From NCBI RefSeq assembly GCF_016463645.1, contig NZ_JAEMQX010000005.1, positions 1-64,000 of the forward strand: a stretch of 64,000 nucleotides of DNA, read 5' to 3'. The position numbers and the translations under genes are program-made. Below, piece after piece: positions 46,999 to 55,668 of the stretch. The stretch's first letter is position 1. Every line of letters starts with the position of its first letter. The DNA comes from Sphingopyxis sp. GTDB lineage: Bacteria; Pseudomonadota; Alphaproteobacteria; Sphingomonadales; Sphingomonadaceae. The notes beneath the pieces are model-generated. The model saw only the letters and a program-made list of their open reading frames with translations, made no database searches and was not told the DNA's origin.

Positions 46999-49900
46999 CA
47001 GAAACGGGCGCGCAGGCCGATGACGCCGCTCGTTCCCGCCTTGAGATAGACGGCGCTATAATCGTCATAGGGAGTCGCCGAACTGGTTACGGTCGATCCC
47101 TCGACGATGACGTTGCGGGCGCTGTTGAGCAAGTTGCGGATCGAGAAGAATGCCTCGACCCCCTTGTGGACCGCAACGCTCCCCGAGAAGCTCATATCCC
47201 AGAAATCGTCGTAGTAGGAGGGCGTGGTGCTGCGGTATTTGTCGCCGGTCCAGGCGGTGTTGAGATAGAGCTTCACCGGTCCCTTGCGATAGGAAAGCGA
47301 GATGCTGCCCATCTTGTCGGCGACACCGACGATCGGCACTTCGGGATAGTTCATGCTGAGCGAGCCGCGCACCGACAACCCGTCGAGCGGCGATGGCAGA
47401 TACTTCATCGCATGGCTGAATTCGAACTCCCAGCCGCGGATGCTGATCGCCTCGCCGCCCACCGTGGTGGTGGTGCGGAAGGTGTAATCCGAATATTCGG
47501 TACCGGTATAGCCGAACTCGTCGGCGGTCAGGTCCTGGGTCTGGAACAGCCCTTTCACCTTGTTCTGGTACAGGTTGATCGCGACGACGCCGACCGGTTC
47601 GAAATATTGCGCGAGACGCAGCGAGATATTGTCGGAAATTTCAGGCTTCAGCCCCGGATTCGGCGCGCGAATGACCTGGTTGATATCATCGATAGACCAG
47701 ATACCGGTGAGCGTGCCCACTTCCGGACGGCGGATCGTGCGGCTGTAGCCGAGTTGCAGGTCGGTGCTGGGCGTGAAGGAATATTTGAGCGACGCGCTGG
47801 GAAAGAAATAGTCATAGGTTCCCTTGCGCTCGACCTTCGGGCGCGAGAAATATTGATATTCGAGCCCCGGGATGGTGGTCGCCATGCCCGTCGAGGCGGA
47901 GACGGGGTAGCCCGCGGCCGCGACCTCCTGCGCGGAGAGCGCGTCCACCTCCAGCGCGGTGGTGGTCGTCTGTTCCCAACGCAGGCCCGCGCGCACCTTC
48001 AGCTTCTCGGTCAGCTCCGCCGTGCCCATGGCGTACAGCGCGTTTGTTTCCTCGGCGAACTGCCGGTTGTTGCCCACATTGATGCTGTACCACTCGCTCG
48101 CCGTCGTCGCGGCGGTCGCGGTCCAATATTCGGGATGCTGGCGGTAGAGCTCGAGCAGCTTGTAACCGCTCGGCATATAAAGATACGAACTGCCGTTCAG
48201 AGTCCGGATGTCGATCCCGCTGTCGGCGAACGACACCTGGTTGCCACCCTGGATTTGCGCGAACAGGTCCGCGGTCGAAAGATCGCCGACATAACGGTAA
48301 CGATCCTTGTCGGTCTCGTCGCGATACAGCCATTTGGCACGCTGGTTCTTGAAACCGACCTTCAGCACCAGCGGCAGGCCGCCGACATCGGTGCGATAGG
48401 TGGCATTGAGAGCGCCCCCGCGCTGGGTACGCTTGGCATATGGACCATTGTTGAGGCGCAGGATCAGCGCCGACGGTCCCGAGAAGCTCGCCGGGTCGCT
48501 CCAGTCTCCACCGCTCAACTGCTGAATCTGCCATTTCTGGCCGAACAGGTCGCCGGGTTCGCGTTGCGCGGAAAAATTGCCGCGGGCGGTGAGCGCGCTC
48601 AGCACATAGGCCGAATCCTTCTCGCCCTGCGGGTCATAGGTGCTGATCGAGTCCGAATAGAAGAGGTTGCCGTCGATGGCGAGCTGACCGGTCTCGTAAT
48701 TGAAGCTGGGGATGATCGTCTTGCCCTTGCTCGTCTTGTAATTGAGCGTGTTCTGGATCGACATGCTCGCGGCCGTCGCCGCCTGCTGGGTGGTGATGTC
48801 GAATAGCGGGTCGCCGATCACTCCGCGCGTTCGTGCGTTGGTGGTGAATTTATATGCCGTCGACGCCGCCCAGATGTCGGCCTCGTTGTAAACCGACGCG
48901 AGCGAGAGCACGAGTTCGTCGCTCGCCTTGAAGTCCATATTCAGCGATGCCGCGAGCCGCGAGATTTCGCGCGAGTCCTGTTGCGTCTCGATCGATGTGA
49001 TCGCCAGCGGCTCGGGGCTGATCGCGGTGGGCACGTTGCTGCGGCCGAGCGTGACCTGCTCATGCTCGATATAGAGGTTCGACTTGCTGACGCTCGCGAC
49101 CACGCCAAGTCGTCCGCCGAGCAGCACGTCGGAATATTCGACCTGCCAGTTGGGCAGGAAGCGCTTGCCGCCATACCCGCCCTCGCCGGGGCCTGTATGT
49201 TCGCGCGAATCCCACAAATTGGCGTGGGTGCTGGCACTCGCCTGGAGCAGGATGCGCCGGCCCTTGCGATCGAAAGCCCGCTTCGTCTTGATGTTGATCG
49301 TGCCCGCCGGCGCGTTCGCATCGACATCGGCGCTGATCGTCTTCGATATCTCGATCGAGTCGATCGAGCTCAGCGACAGCTGTTCAAAGCTGAAGGTTCG
49401 CGAGCCGGCGGCGCCGGTCATCGCATCGACGCCCGCCAGGCTGACGCCGTTCAGCGTCACTGCGGTATATTCGGCGGGAAGCCCGCGCAGCTTGACGTTG
49501 CGCACGGTACCGTCGCCGTCGCCGCCGGCATCGGTGTCGACGCCCGGCATGAACTTGATGAATTCGCCCGGATTGCCGTCGGCGATATCGCCGTAGGATT
49601 CGGCCGACAGGCTATTCTTGATATCCATCGACTGGCGCTGACTCATGATCGCGCGCGCGTCACCCTCGCGCACGCCGATGACGACGATCTCGTCGTTGAG
49701 TTCGCCACGCTCGTCGCCGCGCGTCATCGCAAAATCCTGCCGCGTGGTGCCGCCCGCGGAAACGCTTACGGTCGCGTTCTGGCTGGCATAGCCGATATAG
49801 CGGACGGTGATCGTGGCGGGTCCGGCCGGCACATCGGCCAGCCGATATTCGCCGCCTTCGCCGGTCGTGATCGACCGCCGGTCGCCGTTCGCGGCCGTCA

Positions 49901-50312
49901 CCTCGACGATCGCGGCACGCAGATATTCGCGGGTGGCGGGGTCGATGACCTGGCCGGTGAGTTCACCCTTGCCGGCGACCTCGCGGGTCTGTGCGCCCTG
50001 TACCGCGCGGCGGGAGCGCAGAGTCACCACCTGCCCGTCGTCGCTCGCGATTTCGAGCGGTGTGTTTGCGATCATGCGACGGAGCGCGGCGCGCACGTCC
50101 ATCCGCCCCTTGATCACCGGCGTTCGCACCCCTTCGAGGTCGCGTGCGGCCGCAACGATCTGGATTCGCGCCTGACGGGCGAGTTCGGGGATCCCCTTGA
50201 CCGCCGGCTGCGCGGGAATGTCGAACTGGCGGACCTGTGCATAGGCGGGCGCCGAGGTGGCGAGCGCGACGACGACGGCGGTTGTGGTAAGTGCGAAACG
50301 ACGCGAATTCAT
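46998..50312 (-). CDS. FecA-type TonB-dependent receptor with STN and carboxypeptidase-like domains
   Basis: A 1104-residue receptor. Signal peptide (about 1-26), STN domain (about 28-100; FDIPAQPAVKGIPELARQAR), carboxypeptidase regulatory-like domain (about 117-195; GELTGQVIDPATREYLRAAI), TonB-box-like EIVVIG, plug (about 220-360; VKLRGLPAEYTAVTLNGVSL, SIDSIEISKTISADVDANAP) and barrel ending LRARF. This plug type is that of the oar-like/oligosaccharide receptors of sphingomonads and Caulobacter. The ATG at 50312 begins the leader. It lies between a FecR gene upstream and the PhoD gene that overlaps it by one base downstream. The STN domain should signal ligand binding to that FecR and its sigma factor. 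Confidence 0.93.
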   Translation of the reverse strand: MNSRRFALTTTAVVVALATSAPAYAQVRQFDIPAQPAVKGIPELARQARIQIVAAARDLEGVRTPVIKGRMDVRAALRRMIANTPLEIASDDGQVVTLRSRRAVQGAQTREVAGKGELTGQVIDPATREYLRAAIVEVTAANGDRRSITTGEGGEYRLADVPAGPATITVRYIGYASQNATVSVSAGGTTRQDFAMTRGDERGELNDEIVVIGVREGDARAIMSQRQSMDIKNSLSAESYGDIADGNPGEFIKFMPGVDTDAGGDGDGTVRNVKLRGLPAEYTAVTLNGVSLAGVDAMTGAAGSRTFSFEQLSLSSIDSIEISKTISADVDANAPAGTINIKTKRAFDRKGRRILLQASASTHANLWDSREHTGPGEGGYGGKRFLPNWQVEYSDVLLGGRLGVVASVSKSNLYIEHEQVTLGRSNVPTAISPEPLAITSIETQQDSREISRLAASLNMDFKASDELVLSLASVYNEADIWAASTAYKFTTNARTRGVIGDPLFDITTQQAATAASMSIQNTLNYKTSKGKTIIPSFNYETGQLAIDGNLFYSDSISTYDPQGEKDSAYVLSALTARGNFSAQREPGDLFGQKWQIQQLSGGDWSDPASFSGPSALILRLNNGPYAKRTQRGGALNATYRTDVGGLPLVLKVGFKNQRAKWLYRDETDKDRYRYVGDLSTADLFAQIQGGNQVSFADSGIDIRTLNGSSYLYMPSGYKLLELYRQHPEYWTATAATTASEWYSINVGNNRQFAEETNALYAMGTAELTEKLKVRAGLRWEQTTTTALEVDALSAQEVAAAGYPVSASTGMATTIPGLEYQYFSRPKVERKGTYDYFFPSASLKYSFTPSTDLQLGYSRTIRRPEVGTLTGIWSIDDINQVIRAPNPGLKPEISDNISLRLAQYFEPVGVVAINLYQNKVKGLFQTQDLTADEFGYTGTEYSDYTFRTTTTVGGEAISIRGWEFEFSHAMKYLPSPLDGLSVRGSLSMNYPEVPIVGVADKMGSISLSYRKGPVKLYLNTAWTGDKYRSTTPSYYDDFWDMSFSGSVAVHKGVEAFFSIRNLLNSARNVIVEGSTVTSSATPYDDYSAVYLKAGTSGVIGLRARF

Positions 50313-50403
50313 GGCTATTGCCCCCGAGATGCGGGCGGCGACCTCCGCCCGTTCGGAGACTGAGAGACCTGGGCGGCGCGCTTCCGCCCCTGGCTTGCGC
50401 AAA

Positions 50404-51396
50404 TTATTGCTGCGGTGCGGCGCGATACAGCCGGACGAGGTTTCCGCGCTGCTCGACGCGAGCGCCGAAGACCGTTGCGACGGCGCGGCCGAAGCCCGCC
50501 GGATCGCCTGCGGCGAACAGCCCCGTGACCGGTTCGCGCGCGAGCGCCGGGTCGGCGATCTCGATCCGCGTGTTGCTGTAGCGTGCGAAGGCGGCGGCCG
50601 CCTCGTCGAGCCGTTCGCCCTCGAAGGCGATCTTGCCCTCGCGCCACGCAAGTTCGCGCGATAGCAGGTTGGGGTCGACAATGCGTGGCGCGGGCCTGCG
50701 CGCGGATATGCCGCTGGCGGGAAGAATGAGCCGCGAGCCGGGGCGCATCGTCACCGGCGCCGCGATACCCGGCCCGCGCAGCGCAAGCCCCCCGCGGTCG
50801 ACCAGGATATCGACGGGCGCCGCGTCCAGCGCACGGATGCGGAACGCGGCGGAGAAGGTCGAAAGCCGGTTGTCGCGGGCATCGACGACGAAGGGGCGCG
50901 CGCCGCGGATGGCCGTGAAGAAGGCCTCGCCTTCGAGCAATTCGACGCGGCGTTCGCGGTCGGTATACCGCACGCGCACGCTCGTGCTCGTGTTCAGCAT
51001 GACCGTCGAGCCGTCGTCGAGCGTGACCAGCCGCACTTCGCCGAGATCGGTATGAATCGCGCCCGCGGCGGGGAGAACGATGCCGAGCGTCGCCGCCGAT
51101 GCGGCGATCGCGCACCCGCCGCCGGCCCAGCCCAGCATCTTGCGCCGCGTTATGGTGCGGGGTTCGCCCGGCGCGAAGCGTTGCGGGTCGAACTGCGGCC
51201 CCAGCGCGCTAGCGGATTCGCTGAGCATCGAAACGGCATCGGCGCGCAACATCGCGCCGCGTCGGCGCGAATCGCCGGCGAGCCACGCATCCAGCGCCGC
51301 CGCTTCACCATCTGAAAGCGGGCCGCGGTCGCGTCTTGCGATCCAGGCGGCCGCCTGATCGTCAATGTCTCGACTGGTTTCGCGTTCGCTCGTCAA
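50404..51396 (-). CDS. FecR-family sensor of the phosphatase module
   Basis: A FecR-type protein of about 330 residues: DUF4880-like N-terminus (about 12-60; QAAAWIARRDRGPLSDGEAA), a membrane segment with RR ahead (about 90-115), the FecR domain (about 120-215; VRLVTLDDGSTVMLNTSTSV, VELLEGEAFFTAI) and a C-terminal STN-like end. The start is uncertain. I use a TTG at 51396, with GGAG ten bases upstream, giving a 35-base overlap with the sigma gene; an ATG at 51453 gives a longer overlap and has no ribosome-binding sequence. It should relay the signal of the STN-type receptor downstream. Confidence 0.85.
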   Translation of the reverse strand: MTSERETSRDIDDQAAAWIARRDRGPLSDGEAAALDAWLAGDSRRRGAMLRADAVSMLSESASALGPQFDPQRFAPGEPRTITRRKMLGWAGGGCAIAASAATLGIVLPAAGAIHTDLGEVRLVTLDDGSTVMLNTSTSVRVRYTDRERRVELLEGEAFFTAIRGARPFVVDARDNRLSTFSAAFRIRALDAAPVDILVDRGGLALRGPGIAAPVTMRPGSRLILPASGISARRPAPRIVDPNLLSRELAWREGKIAFEGERLDEAAAAFARYSNTRIEIADPALAREPVTGLFAAGDPAGFGRAVATVFGARVEQRGNLVRLYRAAPQQ

Positions 51397-51964
51397 GGAA
51401 GGCCATCTCCAACTCCGTTTTCGTAGAGCCTTCTGCCAGAGCTCTTCCGCCATCGCCAAACCAATTGATCAGGTAACGCAGCCCTCGCGAAATGTGTTTT
51501 TCGACGGTATTTTCGGAGATCGCCATACGCGCGGCAATTTCGCGCTGCGAGAGACCATCGACGCGGCGCAGCACGAAGGCCTGCTGCGTCTTGCTCGGCA
51601 TCGCGGCGATCGCCCGCGCCAGCCGCCCAAGCTCGTCGCGGTCGATGGCGATCCGTTCGGGCGATGGCAGATCGTCGGCATGCTCGAGCGCAGCGACGTC
51701 CTCGACCGCATGAATCGGGACGACCCGCGCGCGCCGCAATTGTCTGGAGATGACCGATCGCGCCACCTGGAAGAGATAGGCGCGGGGATGGACAATCCCG
51801 TCCGGGCTATCGAGGTCGGCCAGGATCGCATAGGCTTCCTGGATGATGTCGTCGGGATCAAGACCGAGCGGTGTGCGGCGCGCCAGCCACCCCCGCAGCG
51901 CCGGCTCGTGCGGCAGGATGTTGCGAAGAAACCATCGCGTTCTTTCTCGGTCCGGAACGGGCAC
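51362..51964 (-). CDS. ECF-type RNA polymerase sigma factor (phosphatase module)
   Basis: A 200-residue FecI-like sigma factor starting with GTG. Region 2 (about 30-85) contains DPDDIIQEAYAILADL and AYLFQVARSVISRQLRRA; region 4 (about 120-170) contains LSQREIAARMAISENTVEKH. A 30-residue C-terminal extension overlaps the FecR start. It heads the sigma-FecR-receptor-PhoD unit, so the likely targets are its own promoter and the receptor gene. Confidence 0.92.
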   Translation of the reverse strand: MPVPDRERTRWFLRNILPHEPALRGWLARRTPLGLDPDDIIQEAYAILADLDSPDGIVHPRAYLFQVARSVISRQLRRARVVPIHAVEDVAALEHADDLPSPERIAIDRDELGRLARAIAAMPSKTQQAFVLRRVDGLSQREIAARMAISENTVEKHISRGLRYLINWFGDGGRALAEGSTKTELEMAFLDERTRNQSRH

Positions 51965-52282
51965 TGGCTATCCCTGGAAAGCATGGTCGGATCATACGAC
52001 CGCCGTGAGCGGGGAACCGCGGACGGCACGGCCCGGCGGCGAGTCCGCGCTGCGTTAGGTGTGAAATGTGACAGCCAGCATTCAGAACGATGCCAATGGC
52101 ATGACAGTCTCGTTCCGGATTCGTCACAGAAATGACACCTCAACCGACGCGGCTTTCGGGATCGGTGCCGACCGGCAACGGTCTCGACGCGGACACCCTT
52201 CATCGTAGCTGGCGGGGCTGACGAAAGCCGTCCCGTTTTCACGACGGGGGTCTGTCGCAATCCCCAGCCTATCCGCGCGGCA
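51965..52282. promoter_or_regulatory. Regulatory gap upstream of sigma gene
   Basis: This 318-base gap lies between a receptor gene end and the sigma start, both on the minus strand. It contains a 13-base dyad ATGCCAATGGCAT (52090-52102) flanked by three copies of a TGACA-type element (near 52067, 52102 and 52128). A short hairpin close to the receptor stop (CCCGT/ACGGG) might be a weak terminator. No gene was seen. Confidence 0.4.
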
Positions 52283-54821
52283 TCAGAATTTCTTTCGCAG
52301 CACCAGCCGGACCGTCCGCCCCAGGGGATCGACCTCGTCGCGGCTGAAACCGGCGGGGATCGAGCCGTCGACGCGCGTCACGCGCCGGTAGCCGTTGAAA
52401 AGATTGTCGACGTCGACGGACAATTTGAAGTCGTTCATCACCCCCTTCCTCGATGGAGAGGCGAAGAGGCGGTCGGGCTCGACGAAAGCCGAGAGGCCGA
52501 ACGTCGTCGGCGGCCTGAAAATGAAATCTTCTGCCGCTCCCCGCACACGCCCCGGGGCGCTCCAGTTGGCGGCCAGGTTCAGGCCGAGGCCGCGCTTGCC
52601 GATCGACAGTTGCGCCGAGAGATTGTGACGCGGTTGCCCGCCGGCGCCGAGCTGGTCGATCGCCGGCAGGCCCGGACGGACAAGGAGCATGTTCTTGAGC
52701 CGCCAGCGATGGTTGAGCGAAGCGCTGAGTTGCACCGGGTCGGCCCGGTTGCCGCTCACGAGACGGAAGGTGACGCCGGTCGTGAGATCGGCATCCATGT
52801 TGCGGGCGATATTGATGGCCCGCGCATCGACCGTCACCAACCGCCCTTCCCCGTCGCGCGTGACGCGCTCGGGAAAGGCGGCCTCGATGGCCGGCGTCAG
52901 CTCGGGAAAGGATGTCACGCCGCCGCGCGTCACCGACCGGCGATAGCCGATGTTGAGCGTCAGAATCTGTCCGAGCGGACGGATCATGGCGGCAAGCGAC
53001 ACATCTCTGCGCTCGCCCCGGAGAAGGGAGGGATTCCCGCCCGTAATCCACACCGGTTCCGCGACCTCCTGCCGCGCATAATCGAAGATGCGATTGACGA
53101 CGGTCTCGACCGGCGCGTCGAGCTGCTCGAACGAGGGCCCGATCTCCGCATGGTCGATCGACCCGCGAAACTGGACGACCGGCCAGGGCGACCAGCTCAG
53201 ATTTCCGAAAAAGCGCCGCTGCGCCCGATTGCCCGTCATCGTCTGCATGCTGGCCGACAGATCGACGTCCAGGTCGCCGAGCCAGTTCGCCTCCGCGTCG
53301 CTCTGCCGCGATATCGGCAAACCGAGCGACAGCTGGCCGTCGATCTGTCGCCGCGACACGGCTGCCGGTGCGAAATGCCCGGCAACCGTCCCCCCCCTGC
53401 CGGCTCCATGTTCGATTGCGGCTGGCACCGATAACGACATTCCACACGATCGGCCCCGCCGGCAGATCGAGGATTGCCTTGCGCACATTGGCCCGCACGC
53501 TCAGATTTTCGCCGCGCGTCCGGCTGCGCAAGGCCAGCAGCAAATTCTCGTCCCACGCCCCATAGGGATTGAAATCGGGATCGCCCGCATCGATGGACCG
53601 CTGGACAGCCGCGACGTCGACCCCGCTTTCCAGAAGATTGTCGGCCCGGCTGCGCGACCAGTTGACGCCGAAACTCGTCTGCCAGCCCCCGATGCGGCCA
53701 TTCAGCGACAGCGAGGCCCCGAGCGACGTGACCTCGTTGATCGTGCGAAGCGCGCGCAGGCCGTCGAAGGGCCGCGTCAATATGATATCATCGGCGAAGG
53801 GCGACGAGGGATGTCCGGCCGGGATGATGATCGACGCCATGGGCAGACCGCGCTTCCCCTCGGTACGGCTCCGGTTCGCGTTGAGCGCGAAGGAAGCCGA
53901 AAAAGCCCCGATCGGGCGCGTGAGGCCGAGGCTGAGAACCGCAGCCCGCCGCGGCGATCGCAATGTCTCGAAGCGATGGGGATCGACCGGATGGCGGATG
54001 TTCGCGGTCCGCGCGAAATCGTCGAGGCCGGGGTCGCGCGTCGCGCCGGCCGGAACGGCGGCCACGGTCACGGCCATGCCGGCGGCGAGACTGAGTGCGG
54101 GATCGATCTCGCCTCCGCCGGGCGCCGCAACGAAGCCCATGCCATCGAAGAGGCCCCCACGCCGCGGAAGATCGCGAGCGGATTTGAGAAAGGCGCTGTC
54201 GGCATTGACCCGCGCCTGGACGTTCCAGCGGGTATCGCCATCGATCGCCGCGCGCATCGCCGACAGCGAACCGCCATATTGTCCGCCGGCCGTCGCGAAA
54301 TCAAAGCCGGCATCGACGTTGAGGCTCGCAAAGCTCTTCTTGAGAACCAGATTGATGACGCGCCGGCCCGCCTGCTCTCCGTATCGCGCCGCCGCTTCCG
54401 GTTTCAGAACCGCCAGCCGCTCCAGCGCCTCGGCCGGATAGGACAGGATCGACCGATCAAAGCCGATCGGCTTGCCGTTGATCAGGATCACCGGTTGCGC
54501 GCCGCCTGCATTGATGAAAGGGGAAAGGCGCGCCAGCAGATCCTGCACGCTATCCGCGCCATGGCCCGCGATCTCATCCTCCTCGAACTCGGTTTCCGCG
54601 GCGACCTCGGCTTCGCCGCGCCGACTGGCCGTGACGACGATCTCGTCGCTCCTGCCCGGCACCGGGTCGGGTTCGGCACCGGACCGCGCCTCGCTTCGCG
54701 GTGCGGGCAATTTCGCGGTGGCCGTCCGGTCGGCTTCGGAAATCGCCGCCATGCCATGCGCGGCGGGCGCCGCCGGAGCGAGTAGCATCGCCAACGAAAA
54801 GGGGATCAGCCTTCGCGCCAT
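52283..54821 (-). pseudogene. TonB-dependent receptor split by a frameshift at a G8 tract
   Basis: A receptor of about 845 residues if its two frames are joined. The first frame (54821 to about 53398) gives a signal peptide, a TonB-box-like EIVVTASRR, a plug (about 60-180; DSVQDLLARLSPFINAGG, PVILINGKPIGFD) and the first half of the barrel. The rest of the barrel lies in another frame (about 53389 to 52283) and ends in the expected VRLVLRKKF. The change of frame falls in a run of eight C on the plus strand (53390-53397; G8 in the gene). Removing one G restores one frame. It may be a sequencing error, a recent pseudogene or a phase-variable switch. No STN domain. No sigma or FecR is directly attached. 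Confidence 0.75.
53390..53397 (-). repeat. Homopolymer G8 tract at a frame break
   Basis: Eight consecutive G (minus strand) at the exact place where the receptor reading frame shifts. Seven would join the two halves. Such tracts slip during replication and are also common sites of assembly error. Confidence 0.8.
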
Positions 54822-54850
54822 CGAGAAGCCCCATTGCGCATTACCAGCGA

Positions 54851-54880
54851 AAAAAACGGGCGCGCCCGAAAGGCGCGCCC
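54851..54880 (-). terminator. Rho-independent terminator after the 185-residue gene
   Basis: On the minus strand a perfect 9-base GGGCGCGCC stem with a five-base loop is followed by a run of T (plus-strand AAAAAA at 54851-54856). It lies 49 bases after the stop of the 54929-55486 gene and 30 before the next receptor start, so the two are separate units. Confidence 0.88.
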
Positions 54881-54928
54881 GTAGTTCGGAGAGGTGCCGT
54901 TCATCCGGACACGATCACGAAAGGCGGC

Positions 54929-55486
54929 TTAGCTGATGTCCACCGCGCCGGGAGTTCTCAGCGGAAGATTGCCGATGATCGTGCAGGCGCCGCTGCCCGG
55001 GGTCACTTCCGGCAGCACCGCATTGACGTCGAGGCTGTCGTCGCCCGAGCTCGGCGGGTTGTTGTCGTTGAAGACGATGTTCGTGATGTCGCCGGCACAA
55101 TCGCCGGGGGTCGGTGTGATCACATAGACGTTCCGGACATTGAACGCCTCGTTGCCGCCGGTATTGGTATAATCCACCGCAAAGGGCTGCGTGATCGGCA
55201 GGATGCCCGGACAGGCGATGAAGCCAGCGTTGAACTGGATGCCGTCGACATTGCCCGGCGTGACGGCGGGCTGCTGGGTTTGCGTCGTGCTGCCGGTGCC
55301 CGGATTCACGACTTCGACCGTCACCCGGCAGGGGAAGGCCGGCGACGATCCCTTCTGGACCGTGACCGTTCCTTCCCATACCCAGACCGGCGCGGCGCCC
55401 GGACCCGGCGTCCAGGTCTGGGCGCCCGCCTGCGCGTTCAGCAAGGACAGCGCCGTCGCTGCGAAGATTGCCATCTTTTTCATCAA
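54929..55486 (-). CDS. Small exported protein of unknown function
   Basis: A 185-residue exported protein. Signal peptide about 1-23 (ending AGAQ). The mature part is Pro/Gly/Asn/Thr-rich, mostly beta by appearance, with four Cys (FPCRV, FIACPG, GDCAG, GACTI) that could form two disulphides. I do not recognise it for certain; it faintly recalls the PraB-type alkane-oxidation activator proteins often found in sphingomonads. It is a single-gene unit with an AT-rich promoter region containing a 14-base palindrome and a strong terminator, which suggests high, tightly regulated expression. Confidence 0.7.
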   Translation of the reverse strand: MMKKMAIFAATALSLLNAQAGAQTWTPGPGAAPVWVWEGTVTVQKGSSPAFPCRVTVEVVNPGTGSTTQTQQPAVTPGNVDGIQFNAGFIACPGILPITQPFAVDYTNTGGNEAFNVRNVYVITPTPGDCAGDITNIVFNDNNPPSSGDDSLDVNAVLPEVTPGSGACTIIGNLPLRTPGAVDIS

Positions 55487-55549
55487 TCATCTCCCAAATA
55501 ACAGTGAAAAAAGCGCTTACAAGAACATCACCGAGTCGTGATGCAGTAA

Positions 55550-55585
55550 AATTTTGCCACTATTAAATTTGGAGTCAATTGACTC
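55550..55585 (-). promoter_or_regulatory. Promoter with palindrome over the -35 element
   Basis: GAGTCAATTGACTC (55572-55585) is a perfect 14-base palindrome. Its TTGACT, read on the minus strand (55578-55573), is followed after 17 bases by AAAATT (55555-55550), a plausible sigma-70 promoter 64 bases before the small exported protein gene. A dimeric repressor bound at the palindrome would cover the -35 element. Confidence 0.5.
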
Positions 55586-55668
55586 TATATATATTATTCA
55601 ATCTGAATTCGGTATTCATTATACCATTTCGGATATTAATATAAACAATATTTTACTCTATTTTACAT

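Noticed and set aside
52269-53389. Reading the receptor gene through in its first frame to 52269
   Set aside because: After the G8 tract this frame becomes Arg-rich and loses barrel character, whereas the alternative frame continues the barrel and ends in a terminal Phe.
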